In this document: positions 30,984 to 42,519 of the stretch, piece by piece
Layout: each line of letters starts with the position of its first letter
How positions within the stretch are numbered: the stretch's first letter is position 1
NCBI RefSeq assembly: GCF_004135935.1
Contig: NZ_CP025086.1
Coordinates: 2,108,001-2,172,000 of the forward strand
DNA from: Methylovirgula ligni
Lineage (GTDB): Bacteria > Pseudomonadota > Alphaproteobacteria > Rhizobiales > Beijerinckiaceae
Length of the DNA: 64,000 nucleotides
Direction: 5' to 3'
Made by a program: the position numbers and the translations under genes
Notes under the pieces: generated by a model
Told to the model about the DNA's origin: nothing
The model's input: the letters and a program-made list of their open reading frames with translations, nothing else
Database searches by the model: none

Positions 30984-31315
30984 CGGTAAAGTACCAAGAG
31001 AAGGACAATAATAAGCCCCACACGGTGCAACGTTGGCGACCATGTTTGCCGCTGCGCGCATGCCTGCAAGCGTCACAAGCAATTCAGATAACCGATATGC
31101 GCGCCGTATCCGCGCAATAAGGTTCGCGCGTCTGTCGCGGCCTCGGCGGTTGTACATGGCGCCACTCAGGCGGACGGTCTCGTATGGAAGGCCCCAATCG
31201 TTCCCTGCATGGGCGTGAGAACTTAATAGGAAGTTCCAGACCAGACCGACAGGTTTCGGCCCGAAGCGGATATTTTCCTGAATACAAAGGGTGCGATGAG
31301 CGAAAGGCGCATGTC
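30984..31315. other. Region between the HEPN-like gene and thiL
   Basis: This 332-base stretch runs from AT-rich DNA (to about 31020) back to GC-rich DNA, which looks like the right-hand edge of the accessory insertion. The open frame of thiL extends upstream to 31184, but that leader does not resemble ThiL. No repeat, tRNA fragment, transposase remnant or terminator could be identified by eye. Confidence 0.4.
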
Positions 31316-32299
31316 ATGACCCGTCCCGGTGAAGACGAGATCATTGAAAAATATTTCGCGCCGCTCTCCGGGCCGGCCGGTCTCGGTCTCGCCGACGATG
31401 CCGCTGCTTTCGCGCCGCCTCCGGGTCAGGATCTCGTCGTCACCAAGGATATGCTCTGCGCCGGCGTGCATTTCTTCGCCGACGATCCGCCCGGCGCGAT
31501 CGCCCGCAAGGCTTTGCGTGTCAATCTTTCCGATCTTGCCGCGAAGGGCGCGGAGCCGCTTGGCTTCCTGCTCGGTCTCGCGCTGCCGGACGATTGGACG
31601 CCCGATTGGCTGGCCGCCTTCGCCGCCGGATTGGGGGAGGACGCGGCGGCCTATCGCTGCCCGCTCATTGGCGGCGATACGGTGAAAAGCCCTGGCGCCC
31701 TGACGCTCTCGATCACGGCGCTCGGCAGCGTGCCGGCTGGCCTGCGGCTCACGCGGAGCCGCGTGGCGGAGAACGATATTCTTTACGTCTCCGGGACCAT
31801 CGGCGACGCGGTTTTGGGTTTGGGCCTGCGCGGCCTGCCGCCACCGGCTTGGGGGCTGGAGCTGAGCGCCGAATCGCAGGTGTTCCTGCGCGAGCGCTAT
31901 CTTCTGCCGCAGCCGCGGCTCACGCTCCGCGCGGCTTTACGGGCCTCGGCACATGCCGCGATGGACATATCGGACGGACTGGCGGGCGATCTCGCCAAAA
32001 TGCTGCGCCTGAGCGGGCTGACGGCCGAGATCGGGGAAGTTCCATTTTCCGCGGCGGCGCAGGAAGCCCTCAGGGCCGAGGACGGGCTGATCGCGGCGTT
32101 GCTCACCGGTGGCGACGATTACGAGATTCTCGCGGCCGTCCCGCCGGACATGGCCGCCAGCTTCGAACGGGCCGCGGCGGCGGCGCAAGTTCCGGTTCGC
32201 CGCATCGGCGTCGCGCGGCGGGGCACAACTCCACCCGTCTTCCATGATACCGCGGGCCGCGCCATCCAGCTCAAGTCCTTGTCTTACGGCCACTTTTAG
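31316..32299 (+). CDS. thiL: Thiamine-monophosphate kinase
   Basis: The 327-residue protein from the ATG at 31316 begins MTRPGEDEIIEKYFAPLSG, then GLADDAAAF, VVTKDMLCAGVHFFADDPP, and GDTVKSPGALTLSITALG. Also present are AAMDISDGLAGDLAKMLR and TGGDDYEILAAVPP. These are the AIR-synthase-like ThiL motifs with Mg2+-binding Asp residues. It phosphorylates thiamine monophosphate to the active cofactor thiamine diphosphate. A longer start at 31184 would give about 44 unconserved residues. The nusB-thiL neighbourhood is conserved in alphaproteobacteria. Confidence 0.94.
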   Translation: MTRPGEDEIIEKYFAPLSGPAGLGLADDAAAFAPPPGQDLVVTKDMLCAGVHFFADDPPGAIARKALRVNLSDLAAKGAEPLGFLLGLALPDDWTPDWLAAFAAGLGEDAAAYRCPLIGGDTVKSPGALTLSITALGSVPAGLRLTRSRVAENDILYVSGTIGDAVLGLGLRGLPPPAWGLELSAESQVFLRERYLLPQPRLTLRAALRASAHAAMDISDGLAGDLAKMLRLSGLTAEIGEVPFSAAAQEALRAEDGLIAALLTGGDDYEILAAVPPDMAASFERAAAAAQVPVRRIGVARRGTTPPVFHDTAGRAIQLKSLSYGHF

Positions 32300-32520
32300 G
32301 CACCGTCTGGTGCTGGCTCCTCCTTCGTCCGTAGGATTGCACTAGATCGCGCTTTCGATCATGCTGCCGCGCACGGGCGGCGTGCCGACCGTTGAAGGGG
32401 GCGATTGGAAATTGGCGGCCGTCCCGCGGCCTTGCCTTTTTGACTTGTTCCCGATCACACGCGCGAGAAACAAGCCGGGTAAAAATCCGGCAGCGCATTC
32501 GTAATGAAGGGCGGAAATCG

Positions 32521-34653
<2,133 letters not shown>

Positions 34654-34684
34654 CGGGCGCATCGCGCCGTCAGCGACACGCAAA

Positions 34685-34714
34685 CCTCTCCCGCACGCGG
34701 GAGAGGGGATTTTT
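34685..34714 (+). terminator. Intrinsic terminator after hppA
   Basis: A nine-pair stem, CCTCTCCCG with CGGGAGAGG, has a four-base loop and is followed by GGA and five T. It lies 31 bases after the hppA stop, between hppA and bamE. The minus-strand side has only three A ahead of the stem, so it works mainly for hppA. Confidence 0.75.
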
Positions 34715-34739
34715 GAACATCGAGGGAAGCGCGCGCGGT

Positions 34740-35240
34740 CTACTGGAAGTTCAGCAGATTCTTGAACATGCCTGTCAGGATCGCAGAATCGGCGCCGCCG
34801 GTCGGGGTCGTGCGGGTGACGAAATCGAAGACCTTGCCGTCCTTCAAGCCGTAATCGGCGAGCCGCGTGACCTTCTTGTCTTTGTCGAAATAGACAGCCA
34901 GAACGTGCTGGCTGGTGATCTTCGGGTCCATGAAGGCGTATTGGCGCTCGGTTTTCTGGGTAATGTAATACCAGGCGCTGCCGCCGACTGTCGAAGTCGT
35001 CGAAGGGGTGCCGAGCACGACCAGAACCTGCTCCGCCGAAGAGCCGATCTTGACCTGGGCGAGCAGGCTGGGGTCGAGCTGATAGCCGTGAACGACGTCG
35101 CCATCGTAGCCAAGGCAGCCGGACAATGTGGTGGCAAGACCGAGACAGAGGCCGAGACGGAATATGTGACCGATTGCCTTCACGCGGCGCTTGCGCGCGG
35201 CCGTCCGTCCCTGCACTTCGGCCGCACTTTGCAAAATCAT
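34740..35240 (-). CDS. bamE: Outer membrane assembly lipoprotein BamE (SmpA/OmlA)
   Basis: From the ATG at 35240 the product is 166 residues. A hydrophobic signal with the lipobox TLSGC is followed by the mature SmpA/OmlA domain, including YQLDPSLLAQVKIGSSAEQV, LGTPSTTSTVGGSAWYYI and the second half VLAVYFDKDKKVTRLADYGL. BamE is a lipoprotein subunit of the BAM complex that inserts beta-barrel proteins in the outer membrane. The open frame begins further upstream at 35414, but that part lacks a lipoprotein signal. It converges on hppA and is divergent from the cytochrome bc1 chaperone gene. Confidence 0.93.
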   Translation of the reverse strand: MILQSAAEVQGRTAARKRRVKAIGHIFRLGLCLGLATTLSGCLGYDGDVVHGYQLDPSLLAQVKIGSSAEQVLVVLGTPSTTSTVGGSAWYYITQKTERQYAFMDPKITSQHVLAVYFDKDKKVTRLADYGLKDGKVFDFVTRTTPTGGADSAILTGMFKNLLNFQ

Positions 35241-35473
35241 TCGTTGAAACTCCGGGGCCTCAGATCGCGTATAACGCGACCGACTTCTAATATCTTGGAG
35301 TGGGGATTTTCGCGAAAAACCAATACTCACTTTTCGCACCCGCTCCTGTTGCCAAATGCGCGTTGCTTGGCAATTCTTCATTATGCCGGGCTTGGTGCTG
35401 CCTATCCCCCGCAACAGCGGAAATCAAGGCCGCGGCTCGCCCCGCCCAAGTCGCGACATGAGTCTTTAAAGTC

Positions 35474-36004
35474 ATGATTTTTGGACTTTTCCGGGGCAGA
35501 GGCAATACCCGTATCATCGAGCGGCTGCACGGCGAGATCATCGCCGCCGCGCGCGACCCGGTTTTGTTCACGGCTTACGGCATCGCCGACAATCTTGACG
35601 GACGTTTCGAATCGATCGCCCTGCATGCCATCCTGCTGCTACGGCGGCTGAAGCACTTGCCGCCGCCCGGGCCGGAGATTGCGCAGGATCTCGCCGACGC
35701 GATTTTCCGCCATTTCGATCTCGGCTTGCGGGAGGCGGGCGTCAGCGACGTCGCCGTACCGCGGCGCATGCGCGATCTGGCCGAGGCTTTTTTCGGCCGC
35801 GCCAGCACCTACAATGCGGCGCTCGACCAGAGCGGTCCGGCAGGGCAGGCGGCGCTCGCCGCGGCACTGTCGCGCAATGTCTTCGGCGGCGCGGCCGATG
35901 GCGCCCGGCTGGCGGCTTTTGTCAGGGATCGCGAGGCCGGCCTTGCGCAAATGTCGCTCGCAGAAATTCTCGAAGGCCCTATATTCCGCGCAAAGGCTGC
36001 CTAG
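35474..36004 (+). CDS. Ubiquinol-cytochrome c chaperone family protein
   Basis: The 176-residue protein has ERLHGEIIAAARDPVLFTAY near the start, then ESIALHAILLLRRLKHLPPP and AIFRHFDLGLREAGVSDVAV. It ends with YNAALDQSG and an alpha-helical region. This is the bacterial homologue of the mitochondrial CBP3/UQCC1 chaperone, which helps assemble the cytochrome bc1 complex. A role here is inferred from the family. It lies between bamE and yceD, the usual rhizobial position. Confidence 0.88.
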   Translation: MIFGLFRGRGNTRIIERLHGEIIAAARDPVLFTAYGIADNLDGRFESIALHAILLLRRLKHLPPPGPEIAQDLADAIFRHFDLGLREAGVSDVAVPRRMRDLAEAFFGRASTYNAALDQSGPAGQAALAAALSRNVFGGAADGARLAAFVRDREAGLAQMSLAEILEGPIFRAKAA

Positions 36005-36119
36005 CGCGCTTTCGGGATCGGAGGGAATTCCTCCGCCAAGAAATCGCCAACTGAAGATAGAATGTGTTTCGGCCGCGAAAGTTATCAACTTTCCGGAACA
36101 CGCCGGAAGAGGTGCTGCG

Positions 36120-36677
36120 ATGAGTAAAGAACACCCCGACGTACCGCAGAAGATCTTTTCGCATCCCGTTCGAGTCGATGAAATCCCGGAGCAGGGAATC
36201 GACGTCAGCCTCAGCGCCGACGCGCCGACGCGGGAGGCGCTCGCCAAGGCCGACCGGCTCGTCGGCATCGCCGCGCTCGATGCGGATTTCCATGTCGCGC
36301 GGCAGGGGCTTTCGCAGTTCAATGTCACGGGAACGGTGCAGGCGAAGATCACCCAAATCTGTGTGCTGACCCTCGAGCCGTTCGATAGCGATGTCGTCGA
36401 GGAAGTCGATGTCGATTTCGCCGAACCCTCCGAGGCAGAGCGTGCCGCGGCGGAGGCCGATGCCCTGTCGGGAACCGCCCATCCGGCCGACCGCGATCCG
36501 CCCGATCCGATCGAGGATGGCGCGATCGACCTCGGCGCGCTGGCGGCCGAATTCCTCGCGCTGGGTCTTGATCCTTATCCGCGCAAGCCCGGCGCCGAAT
36601 TCGCTGCCGTCGCCGATCCGCACGACGTTGCGGAACGGCCCTTCGACGTGCTCAAGAAGCTGACCGGCCAGTCGTGA
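36120..36677 (+). CDS. YceD/DUF177 family protein
   Basis: The 185-residue protein from the ATG at 36120 has FNVTGTVQAKITQICVLTLE in the middle and, in the C-terminal half, GAIDLGALAAEFLALGLDPY PRKPG. The single Cys in ITQICVLTLEPF matches the core of DUF177/YceD. The family is linked to 23S rRNA accumulation and normally sits near rpmF and plsX. Here rpmF (L32) is not between this gene and plsX, which is usual for alphaproteobacteria. The start has GGTGCTGCG upstream, a modest ribosome binding site. Confidence 0.87.
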   Translation: MSKEHPDVPQKIFSHPVRVDEIPEQGIDVSLSADAPTREALAKADRLVGIAALDADFHVARQGLSQFNVTGTVQAKITQICVLTLEPFDSDVVEEVDVDFAEPSEAERAAAEADALSGTAHPADRDPPDPIEDGAIDLGALAAEFLALGLDPYPRKPGAEFAAVADPHDVAERPFDVLKKLTGQS

Positions 36678-36759
36678 TCCGGCCGCGCTTGCGGCGTGGC
36701 GCGCTTTGGCTTAGCGGATCAGGCCGCAGCCGGCGCCACGGCCGGACTGAGGAGCGTTT

Positions 36760-37830
36760 ATGACCAAATCGGTGCGGATCGCGATCGACGCCATGGGGGG
36801 CGATCACGGCCCAGAGGTGATTTTGCCGGGCGCCGCGCTCGCGCTCGCCCAGCACGCCGATCTCGAATTCATCTTTTTTGGCGATGAAGCACGGATCAAG
36901 CCGCTGCTCGCGGCCAATCCGCGCCTCGCGGCTGTATCGAGTTTCCGGCACACGGATGTTGAAATCCGCATGGACGACAAGCCGAGCCAGGCGTTGCGCA
37001 ACGGCCGGCGTACCTCCTCCATGTGGCAGGCGCTCGAAGCGGTCAAAAAAGATGAGGCCGATGCGGCTTTTTCCGCCGGCAACACCGGCGCGCTGATGGC
37101 GATGGCGAAAGTCTGCCTGCACATGATTCCGGCCATTGACCGGCCGGCTATCGCGGTTTTGTGGCCGACGCTGCGCGGCGAGTCGATCGTGCTTGACGTT
37201 GGGGCCTCGATCGGCGCCGACGCGCAGCATCTTGTCGATCTGGCGATCATGGGGTCCGCGATGGCCCGCATCGTCCTTTCATTGGCGCGGCCGACGGTCG
37301 GCCTTCTCAACATCGGCGTCGAGGAAGTGAAGGGCATCGAGGAGGTGAAGGCCGCCTCGCGCATTCTGCGCGAAACGCCCTCAGCAGATTTCGATTATCG
37401 CGGCTTCGTCGAGGGCGACGACATCGGCAAGGGGACGGTCGACGTCGTCGTGACCGAGGGCTTCTCCGGCAATATCGCGCTGAAGACCGCCGAGGGGACG
37501 GCCAAGCAGATCAGCGCCTATTTGCGCGAGGCGGTGCGTGGCAGCTTTGCCTCGAAGGTTGGCTATTTCTTCGCGCGGCAGGCGTTTCAGGCGCTCGGGG
37601 ACAAGATGGACCCGCGCCGCGTCAACGGCGGCATTCTGCTCGGCCTTGAAGGCGTCGTCGTCAAAAGCCACGGAGGTTCCGACGCAGTCGGGACGGCGCG
37701 CGCGCTGGAAATCGGCTACGAAATGGTCCGCGACCAACTTCTGCGCAAAATCCAGAATTCGCTCTCCGACCGTGGCGAGGCCGATGCGGCGCGCATCGCG
37801 GCCTCGGAGGACGATGCCGTGCGCCCGTGA
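36760..37830 (+). CDS. plsX: Phosphate acyltransferase PlsX
   Basis: The 356-residue protein begins [20 protein letters not shown], the PlsX signature, and has [46 protein letters not shown] and [16 protein letters not shown]. It converts acyl-ACP to acyl-phosphate, the first step of phosphatidic acid synthesis with PlsY. The TGAGGAGCGTTT ribosome binding site is close to the ATG. It precedes fabH as is usual. Confidence 0.95.
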   Translation: MTKSVRIAIDAMGGDHGPEVILPGAALALAQHADLEFIFFGDEARIKPLLAANPRLAAVSSFRHTDVEIRMDDKPSQALRNGRRTSSMWQALEAVKKDEADAAFSAGNTGALMAMAKVCLHMIPAIDRPAIAVLWPTLRGESIVLDVGASIGADAQHLVDLAIMGSAMARIVLSLARPTVGLLNIGVEEVKGIEEVKAASRILRETPSADFDYRGFVEGDDIGKGTVDVVVTEGFSGNIALKTAEGTAKQISAYLREAVRGSFASKVGYFFARQAFQALGDKMDPRRVNGGILLGLEGVVVKSHGGSDAVGTARALEIGYEMVRDQLLRKIQNSLSDRGEADAARIAASEDDAVRP

Positions 37831-38043
37831 GGCCGCGGCGCGTTCGGACGCGCTCAAGTTCGGGCTTCTGCCGGGACCAAAAATGCTCTAGAGCGTGGGG
37901 CGAAAAAAGCGGAGACCGGCCTTTCGCGCACATCCCGGCCCAACCCATCAGGATTGGCCGCATTACCCAGGCTTAGCTCGAACCAACCTCAACGCCGCGC
38001 GATCTCGGCCCGCGTCACACCGCTTGGCATTAGGAACATCTCT

Positions 38044-39036
38044 TTGACCCGATCGCAGAATGCTGTCCTCCGCTCCGTCGTCACCGGCCTTGGGTCGTAT
38101 TTGCCAAAGCGGATTTTGAGCAACGCCGATCTCGAGAAGATGCTCGACACGAGCGATGCCTGGATCACCCAGCGCACCGGCATCAAGCTGCGCCATATCG
38201 CTGCCGAGGACGAACGGACCTCGACGCTGGCGACGTACGCCGCCGAGGCAGCGCTCGCCGACGCCGGCCTCAAGGGCGAGGACATCGATCTGCTGATCGT
38301 CGCCACGGCGACGCCGGACTTTACTTTCCCCGCCGTCGCAACGCAGGTGCAGGCCGCGATCGGAATGACGGGTGGTGTTGCCTTCGACCTTCAGGCGGTC
38401 TGTTCGGGCTTCGTCTTCGCGCTGACGACGGCGGACAAATATCTGACCTCGGGATCGCACAAGCGGGCCCTCGTCATCGGCGCCGAGACGTTTTCGCGGA
38501 TTCTCGATTGGCAGGATCGCGGAACCTGCGTGCTTTTCGGCGACGGCGCGGCGGCCGTTGTAGTCGAAGCGCAGCCGGGCGAGGGGACGAGCGCCGACCG
38601 CGGGGTTTTGACCGCGCATCTGCGCTCCGACGGCCGGCATCTGTCGAAGCTTTACACCGACGGAGGTCCATCCTCGACGGGAACTGCGGGGCATGTCCGT
38701 ATGGAAGGCCGTGAAGTCTTTAGGCTAGCCGTAACTATGGTTACTGATGTGGTGGATGCCGCCTTCGCCGCGACCGGCACGACAGCGGAAGAACTCGACT
38801 GGTTCGTGCCGCATCAGGCCAATGCCCGTATCATCGACGCCTCTGCGGAAAAGCTCGGAATCGCTCCCCACAAGGTCGTGAAGACAGTCAGCTTTCATGG
38901 CAACACATCGGCGGCTTCGGTACCCTTGGCGCTGAGCGCCGCGCGCGACGACGGGCGCATCAAGCGGGGTGACCTTGTCATGGTCGAGGCTATGGGCGGC
39001 GGCTTTACCTGGGGCGCGGCACTCATTCGCTGGTAG
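38044..39036 (+). CDS. fabH: 3-oxoacyl-[acyl-carrier-protein] synthase III
   Basis: From the TTG at 38044 the product is 330 residues and begins near [20 protein letters not shown]. The catalytic Cys is at about 120 in [12 protein letters not shown], with His in [11 protein letters not shown] and Asn in [11 protein letters not shown]. It starts fatty-acid synthesis by condensing acetyl-CoA with malonyl-ACP. No ATG suits the family N-terminus; the TTG has AGGAA upstream, and the longer ATG start at 37954 adds a leader not seen in FabH. The plsX-fabH-ihfA-merR order is conserved in alphaproteobacteria. Confidence 0.94.
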   Translation: MTRSQNAVLRSVVTGLGSYLPKRILSNADLEKMLDTSDAWITQRTGIKLRHIAAEDERTSTLATYAAEAALADAGLKGEDIDLLIVATATPDFTFPAVATQVQAAIGMTGGVAFDLQAVCSGFVFALTTADKYLTSGSHKRALVIGAETFSRILDWQDRGTCVLFGDGAAAVVVEAQPGEGTSADRGVLTAHLRSDGRHLSKLYTDGGPSSTGTAGHVRMEGREVFRLAVTMVTDVVDAAFAATGTTAEELDWFVPHQANARIIDASAEKLGIAPHKVVKTVSFHGNTSAASVPLALSAARDDGRIKRGDLVMVEAMGGGFTWGAALIRW

Positions 39037-39346
39037 ATACGAGCGTCGGCAAGTAGAGGCCTCCGACGCATTGACAACGTTGTGTCATATCGCATTTCGC
39101 GTAAGACTTTCAGTCTATTGCTTTAACGTGCCTTTTGCGTCAGAGTTTGAGCAATAACGGGCACTAGCGCCATGATTGCGGGACGGGGATGCGGGGCCGA
39201 TCAAATGTCAGAAGGATTTTCTCCTCGGGAGACGGTTCAAATTATGCCGCCGTCGCCCGCAATGACTTGGATCGTTGTTGAATAATCTGACGGGTTATCA
39301 TTATTGAGAGCAAAATCGTCACGCTCAAAAATCATCGAGTCTGAAA
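39037..39346. other. fabH-ihfA intergenic region
   Basis: This 310-base stretch is AT-richer than its neighbours. A TTGACA box at 39071-39076 is present, but no clear -10 lies at the right distance. The ribosome binding site for ihfA is not strong. No RNA gene, terminator hairpin or small protein was recognised. Confidence 0.35.
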
Positions 39347-39739
39347 ATGGTCAAAAGTGAATTGTCGACAACGATTCCTCAGCCCGAGAATTTCGCAGGA
39401 GTTCTCGCGAGCGCCAAAAACGGCGAGGGATCGCAAACGGTGACGCGGGTCAATCTTGCCGAAGTCGTTTATCAGCAGGTCGGCCTCTCGCGAAAGGAAT
39501 CCGCGGCGCTTGTGGAACAGGTTCTCGACGAAATCACGGAGCGACTGATCACGGGCGAAGCCGTGCGGCTTTCCTCTTTCGGCTCGTTCAGCGTGCGCCA
39601 TAAAGGCCAGCGCGTCGGACGCAATCCGAAGACCGGTGTTGAAGTGCCGATCAAGGAACGCCGGGTGCTTGTGTTTAAATCCTCGAATCTGCTTAAAGCG
39701 CGGATCAATGGCGTTCCCGCCAAGCCAGAATCCGAGTAA
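39347..39739 (+). CDS. ihfA: Integration host factor alpha subunit
   Basis: The 130-residue protein has an N-terminal extension of about 30 residues, then [20 protein letters not shown] and [20 protein letters not shown], followed by [19 protein letters not shown]. This is the IHF/HU DNA-bending fold with the conserved Pro in the beta arm. With IhfB it bends DNA at specific sites in recombination and transcription. The extension is longer than in E. coli and may be real, as only the 39347 ATG gives a natural start. The MerR gene follows on the same strand. Confidence 0.93.
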   Translation: MVKSELSTTIPQPENFAGVLASAKNGEGSQTVTRVNLAEVVYQQVGLSRKESAALVEQVLDEITERLITGEAVRLSSFGSFSVRHKGQRVGRNPKTGVEVPIKERRVLVFKSSNLLKARINGVPAKPESE

Positions 39740-39940
39740 AGTGATTCGCATTACAGTGCGTTGAATCCGGCTTGCCTGCGCCGGCAAAGCGATCGCGTCG
39801 CCGTCATCGCATGACAGCCGATATTCCATGTGCGACTGCTGGCGGTTCTGAAAATCAGCGCATGCGTCGTATGAACTTGCATGGTTGCGGTGGCCGCGAA
39901 CGAGCGAGCTTTGCCGGAACGGGAGCAACCGGGTTTGGCG

Positions 39941-40489
39941 ATGGAAAAAACAGCGGACGCTTTTCGAACCATCAGCGAGGTCGCCGAAGACCTCGATCTT
40001 CCGCAGCATGTCTTGCGATTTTGGGAAACGCGCTTCACGCAGATCAGGCCGCTGAAGCGTGGCGGCGGCCGACGCTATTACCGGCCTGAGGACGTCGATC
40101 TTCTGCGTGCCATCCGACGCCTGCTCTATAGCGAGGGCTATACGATCAAGGGCGTGCAGAAAATCCTCAAGGAGCAGGGCGCGCGGGGTGTCATCATAGC
40201 CTGGCGCGGCGACGCCGATCTGGTGCCGATGGACGAACTGCCGGTGGAGGTCAAGCTGGACCTCGCGGCGCGGAGCGAGCCGTCGCGTGAAACTCCGGTT
40301 CGGGATGCGGATGAGCCGCACGATTTTGCGTTCGGAGAACTGCACAATGCAGTTGCGGCGTCAGGCTATGGTGGCGAATCCGCTTCGCTCGGACCGGCGG
40401 ATTACAAAATCCTCGAAGAACTTTTGGCCGAACTGAGCGAATGCGAACGTCTGCTCGATAATGCGCGGCGGCCAGCCAACTCTCGCTAG
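39941..40489 (+). CDS. MerR-family transcriptional regulator
   Basis: From the ATG at 39941 the product is 182 residues. Its N-terminal MerR helix-turn-helix is [20 protein letters not shown], then [20 protein letters not shown] and [20 protein letters not shown]. The C-terminal half is acidic with no effector-binding Cys cluster visible, so it is not a metal sensor of the classical type. It is regularly next to ihfA and fabH in rhizobia. A longer start at 39881 is possible but the 20 added residues do not match the family. Confidence 0.9.
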   Translation: MEKTADAFRTISEVAEDLDLPQHVLRFWETRFTQIRPLKRGGGRRYYRPEDVDLLRAIRRLLYSEGYTIKGVQKILKEQGARGVIIAWRGDADLVPMDELPVEVKLDLAARSEPSRETPVRDADEPHDFAFGELHNAVAASGYGGESASLGPADYKILEELLAELSECERLLDNARRPANSR

Positions 40490-40596
40490 CGGTTTCATCC
40501 TTTTGTTCGCGCGTCGAATTTGTCCAGCGGAGGCGGCCATTTTCCGCGCCAATGCGCGTTGCGGGGGCCATGGCCTTTCTCTATAAGGGCCGCAGT

Positions 40597-40674
40597 CGGA
40601 GTGTAGCGCAGCCCGGTTAGCGCACTTGTCTGGGAGACAAGGGGTCGTGGGTTCGAATCCCGCCACTCCGACCA
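40597..40674 (+). tRNA. tRNA-Pro (GGG)
   Basis: A full cloverleaf can be drawn. The acceptor CGGAGTG pairs with CACTCCG, the anticodon stem CTTGT pairs with ACAAG around the loop CTGGGAG, and the T arm contains GGTTCGAATCC. The anticodon is GGG (40632-40634), so it reads CCC and CCU proline codons. The 3' CCA is encoded. It lies between the MerR gene and the glycan module. Confidence 0.97.
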
Positions 40675-40969
40675 AGCAAATCACCGGTCCTCGTCCAGAA
40701 CTATCGCCCGCGGACAAGTCGCTTGGGCTCCCGGTTTCTGTGCTTCGACTGCCGCACAACCGCCGCTCACCTCGACCGGCGGCGTCATCGCCAGCAAATT
40801 TCTTACGCCCGCACCCCTTTTGTCCGGCAATCCTTCTGGAATTTAGGGAATTTTTCCACGATTTTTCTTCCCATGATTGGAATTGAAGGACGTTCTTGCG
40901 TAACTTAAGTTTGGCAATTATAATTATAATGATGTTATGGCTTTTTTTAGTTACTAAGAGGGCGATTTG
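40675..40969. other. AT-rich gap between tRNA-Pro and the glycan module
   Basis: This 295-base gap holds no recognisable gene. From about 40840 it is strongly AT-rich, with stretches such as AATTATAATTATAATGATG. That suits a promoter for the following glycosyltransferase operon, or is the remains of acquired DNA next to a tRNA. I see no repeat of the tRNA 3' end in the downstream few kilobases. Confidence 0.45.
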
Positions 40970-41866
40970 GTGGACAGCGTTGAAAGCCGCGTCGTCTATC
41001 TGCTGATGTCTTGTAATCAGGAAGCATTCATATCCAAGGCGGTGTTGTCTGCACTGTCGCAAACCTATTCTGATCTTGAAATATTTATAAGTGACGATGC
41101 TTCCGAAGATTTAACGTTCGATATCATCGAAGTCGAGGTGGCGAAATATTCGGGGCCACATCCTGTTCGGCTCAATCGCAATTCGGCGCGTTTAGGATCG
41201 GTCGAGCATCTCGCCAAAGTTGTAGAGATGATTGGCGATGACGCGTTCATCGTCATGGCCCACGGCGACGACGTGGCGATGCCCAACCGTACGGAAGTTC
41301 TGGTGGAGGCGCACCAGCGCACCGGGGCGTCGATGATTTCAAGCCGTGCAATCTGGCTGGGTCTTGATGGCGAAGCGCCGAAGACCGGCAAAACACGTTT
41401 CATTTCTCCCGAACGAATCATCCTGCACGGTTGGCGGCCGGAGATGCTTGGCGCAACGCTGGCTTTCGATCCGGCGATTCTCACGTCCTTCCCGAGATTG
41501 ACCAAGAAGCGGCTGCCCCTCGGCCTTGACCTTCTTTTGCCGTTGCGGGCGGCCGCGATGGACGGTCTTTACTTCGTCGCGGAGGACCTTCTCTATTATC
41601 GCATTCACCGCAACAATATGAGCAATGCCTTCCGCGACAAGCTGCAAAGCAAGCTTGCCTCGGAAGAGCGCTATCTCACATACGAGATTCCGGTTGGTGA
41701 TGCGCAGGAAAACGATCTGTTTTTTCTCGCGCGCCGTAAATTCGTGAGTCCGCGCCACTGGATTTTGGCGTTTGGGATGAAACTGAAACAGCGAATTCAG
41801 CGTTCCGCGCTGGAAAAGCGGCGCAGCCAGTTGCGCCGGCAGAAAATGGTCAGTCCCTCGCAATGA
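40970..41866 (+). CDS. Family 2 glycosyltransferase
   Basis: The 298-residue protein from the GTG at 40970 (TTG at 40967 is an alternative) has VVYLLMSCNQEAFISKAVLS, LSQTYSDLEIFISDDASED, then FIVMAHGDDVAMPNRTEVLV. These are the nucleotide-sugar and metal-binding sites of GT-A family 2 enzymes. GAGGG lies about eight bases upstream. Its stop overlaps the next gene, and all three genes of the module overlap, so they form an operon. Sugar donor and acceptor are unknown; a cell-surface polysaccharide is the likely product. Confidence 0.85.
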   Translation: MDSVESRVVYLLMSCNQEAFISKAVLSALSQTYSDLEIFISDDASEDLTFDIIEVEVAKYSGPHPVRLNRNSARLGSVEHLAKVVEMIGDDAFIVMAHGDDVAMPNRTEVLVEAHQRTGASMISSRAIWLGLDGEAPKTGKTRFISPERIILHGWRPEMLGATLAFDPAILTSFPRLTKKRLPLGLDLLLPLRAAAMDGLYFVAEDLLYYRIHRNNMSNAFRDKLQSKLASEERYLTYEIPVGDAQENDLFFLARRKFVSPRHWILAFGMKLKQRIQRSALEKRRSQLRRQKMVSPSQ

Positions 41867-42519
41867 TTCCCACCGCTCCGGACGCCAGGGAGCTTTCCAA
41901 ACCAGTGCTGGTGTTCGGTGCGGGGGGCCTTGCGGCCGATGTCGTGGACATCGTGGCGCGTGCCTGGAATCTTCCCGTCGCGGGATTCGTCGTGAACCGC
42001 GAACCGCCGCAAGAAACGCGGGCGCCGGACGCGCCTCCCATCTTTCTCTGGAGCGAGATTCGCCCGCGCGCCGATGAATTTTTATCTGTCAACGCGATGG
42101 GGAGGCCGACGCGCCGCGCCTTTATCGAGGAAGCGGAGAAGGCAGGTTTTGTATTTCGCACCCTGATCGATCCTTCCGCGCAGATCTTTCCGAGCGCTTT
42201 AGTCGAGCCGGGATGTGTCATCGGCGCGGGCTGTATCGTCGCGGCGGGCGCCTGCATCCGCAGACATGTCTTTCTCAATCGTGGTGTGTTGATCGGTCAT
42301 CACACCCGTGTAGAGCCTTTCACCAGTATTCAAGCGGGCGCACGCGTGGGCGGTCACGGCCTCATCGAGGAAGAGAGCGAAATCGGGATCGGCGCAACAA
42401 TTATCGACCGAATCAATATCGGCGCCCGGTCATTTGTTGCCGCGGGTTCAGTCGTCGTCCGTGATTCCGCTCCGGATTCCAAATTGCTCGGCAACCCCGC
42501 CCGCGAGCGCTCGAAATGA
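41863..42519 (+). CDS. NeuD-like sugar O- or N-acyltransferase (left-handed beta-helix)
   Basis: The 218-residue protein has an N-terminal Rossmann-like part with VLVFGAGGLAADVVDIVA, as in NeuD/PglD enzymes. A hexapeptide-repeat part from about residue 90 follows, with IDPSAQIFPSALVEPGCVIG and SAPDSKLLGNPARERS at the end. The catalytic His is probably in GVLIGHHTRVEPFTS. Such enzymes acetylate an amino-sugar nucleotide made by a DegT-family aminotransferase, and that gene follows directly. It overlaps both neighbours by four bases. Confidence 0.85.
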   Translation: MIPTAPDARELSKPVLVFGAGGLAADVVDIVARAWNLPVAGFVVNREPPQETRAPDAPPIFLWSEIRPRADEFLSVNAMGRPTRRAFIEEAEKAGFVFRTLIDPSAQIFPSALVEPGCVIGAGCIVAAGACIRRHVFLNRGVLIGHHTRVEPFTSIQAGARVGGHGLIEEESEIGIGATIIDRINIGARSFVAAGSVVVRDSAPDSKLLGNPARERSK

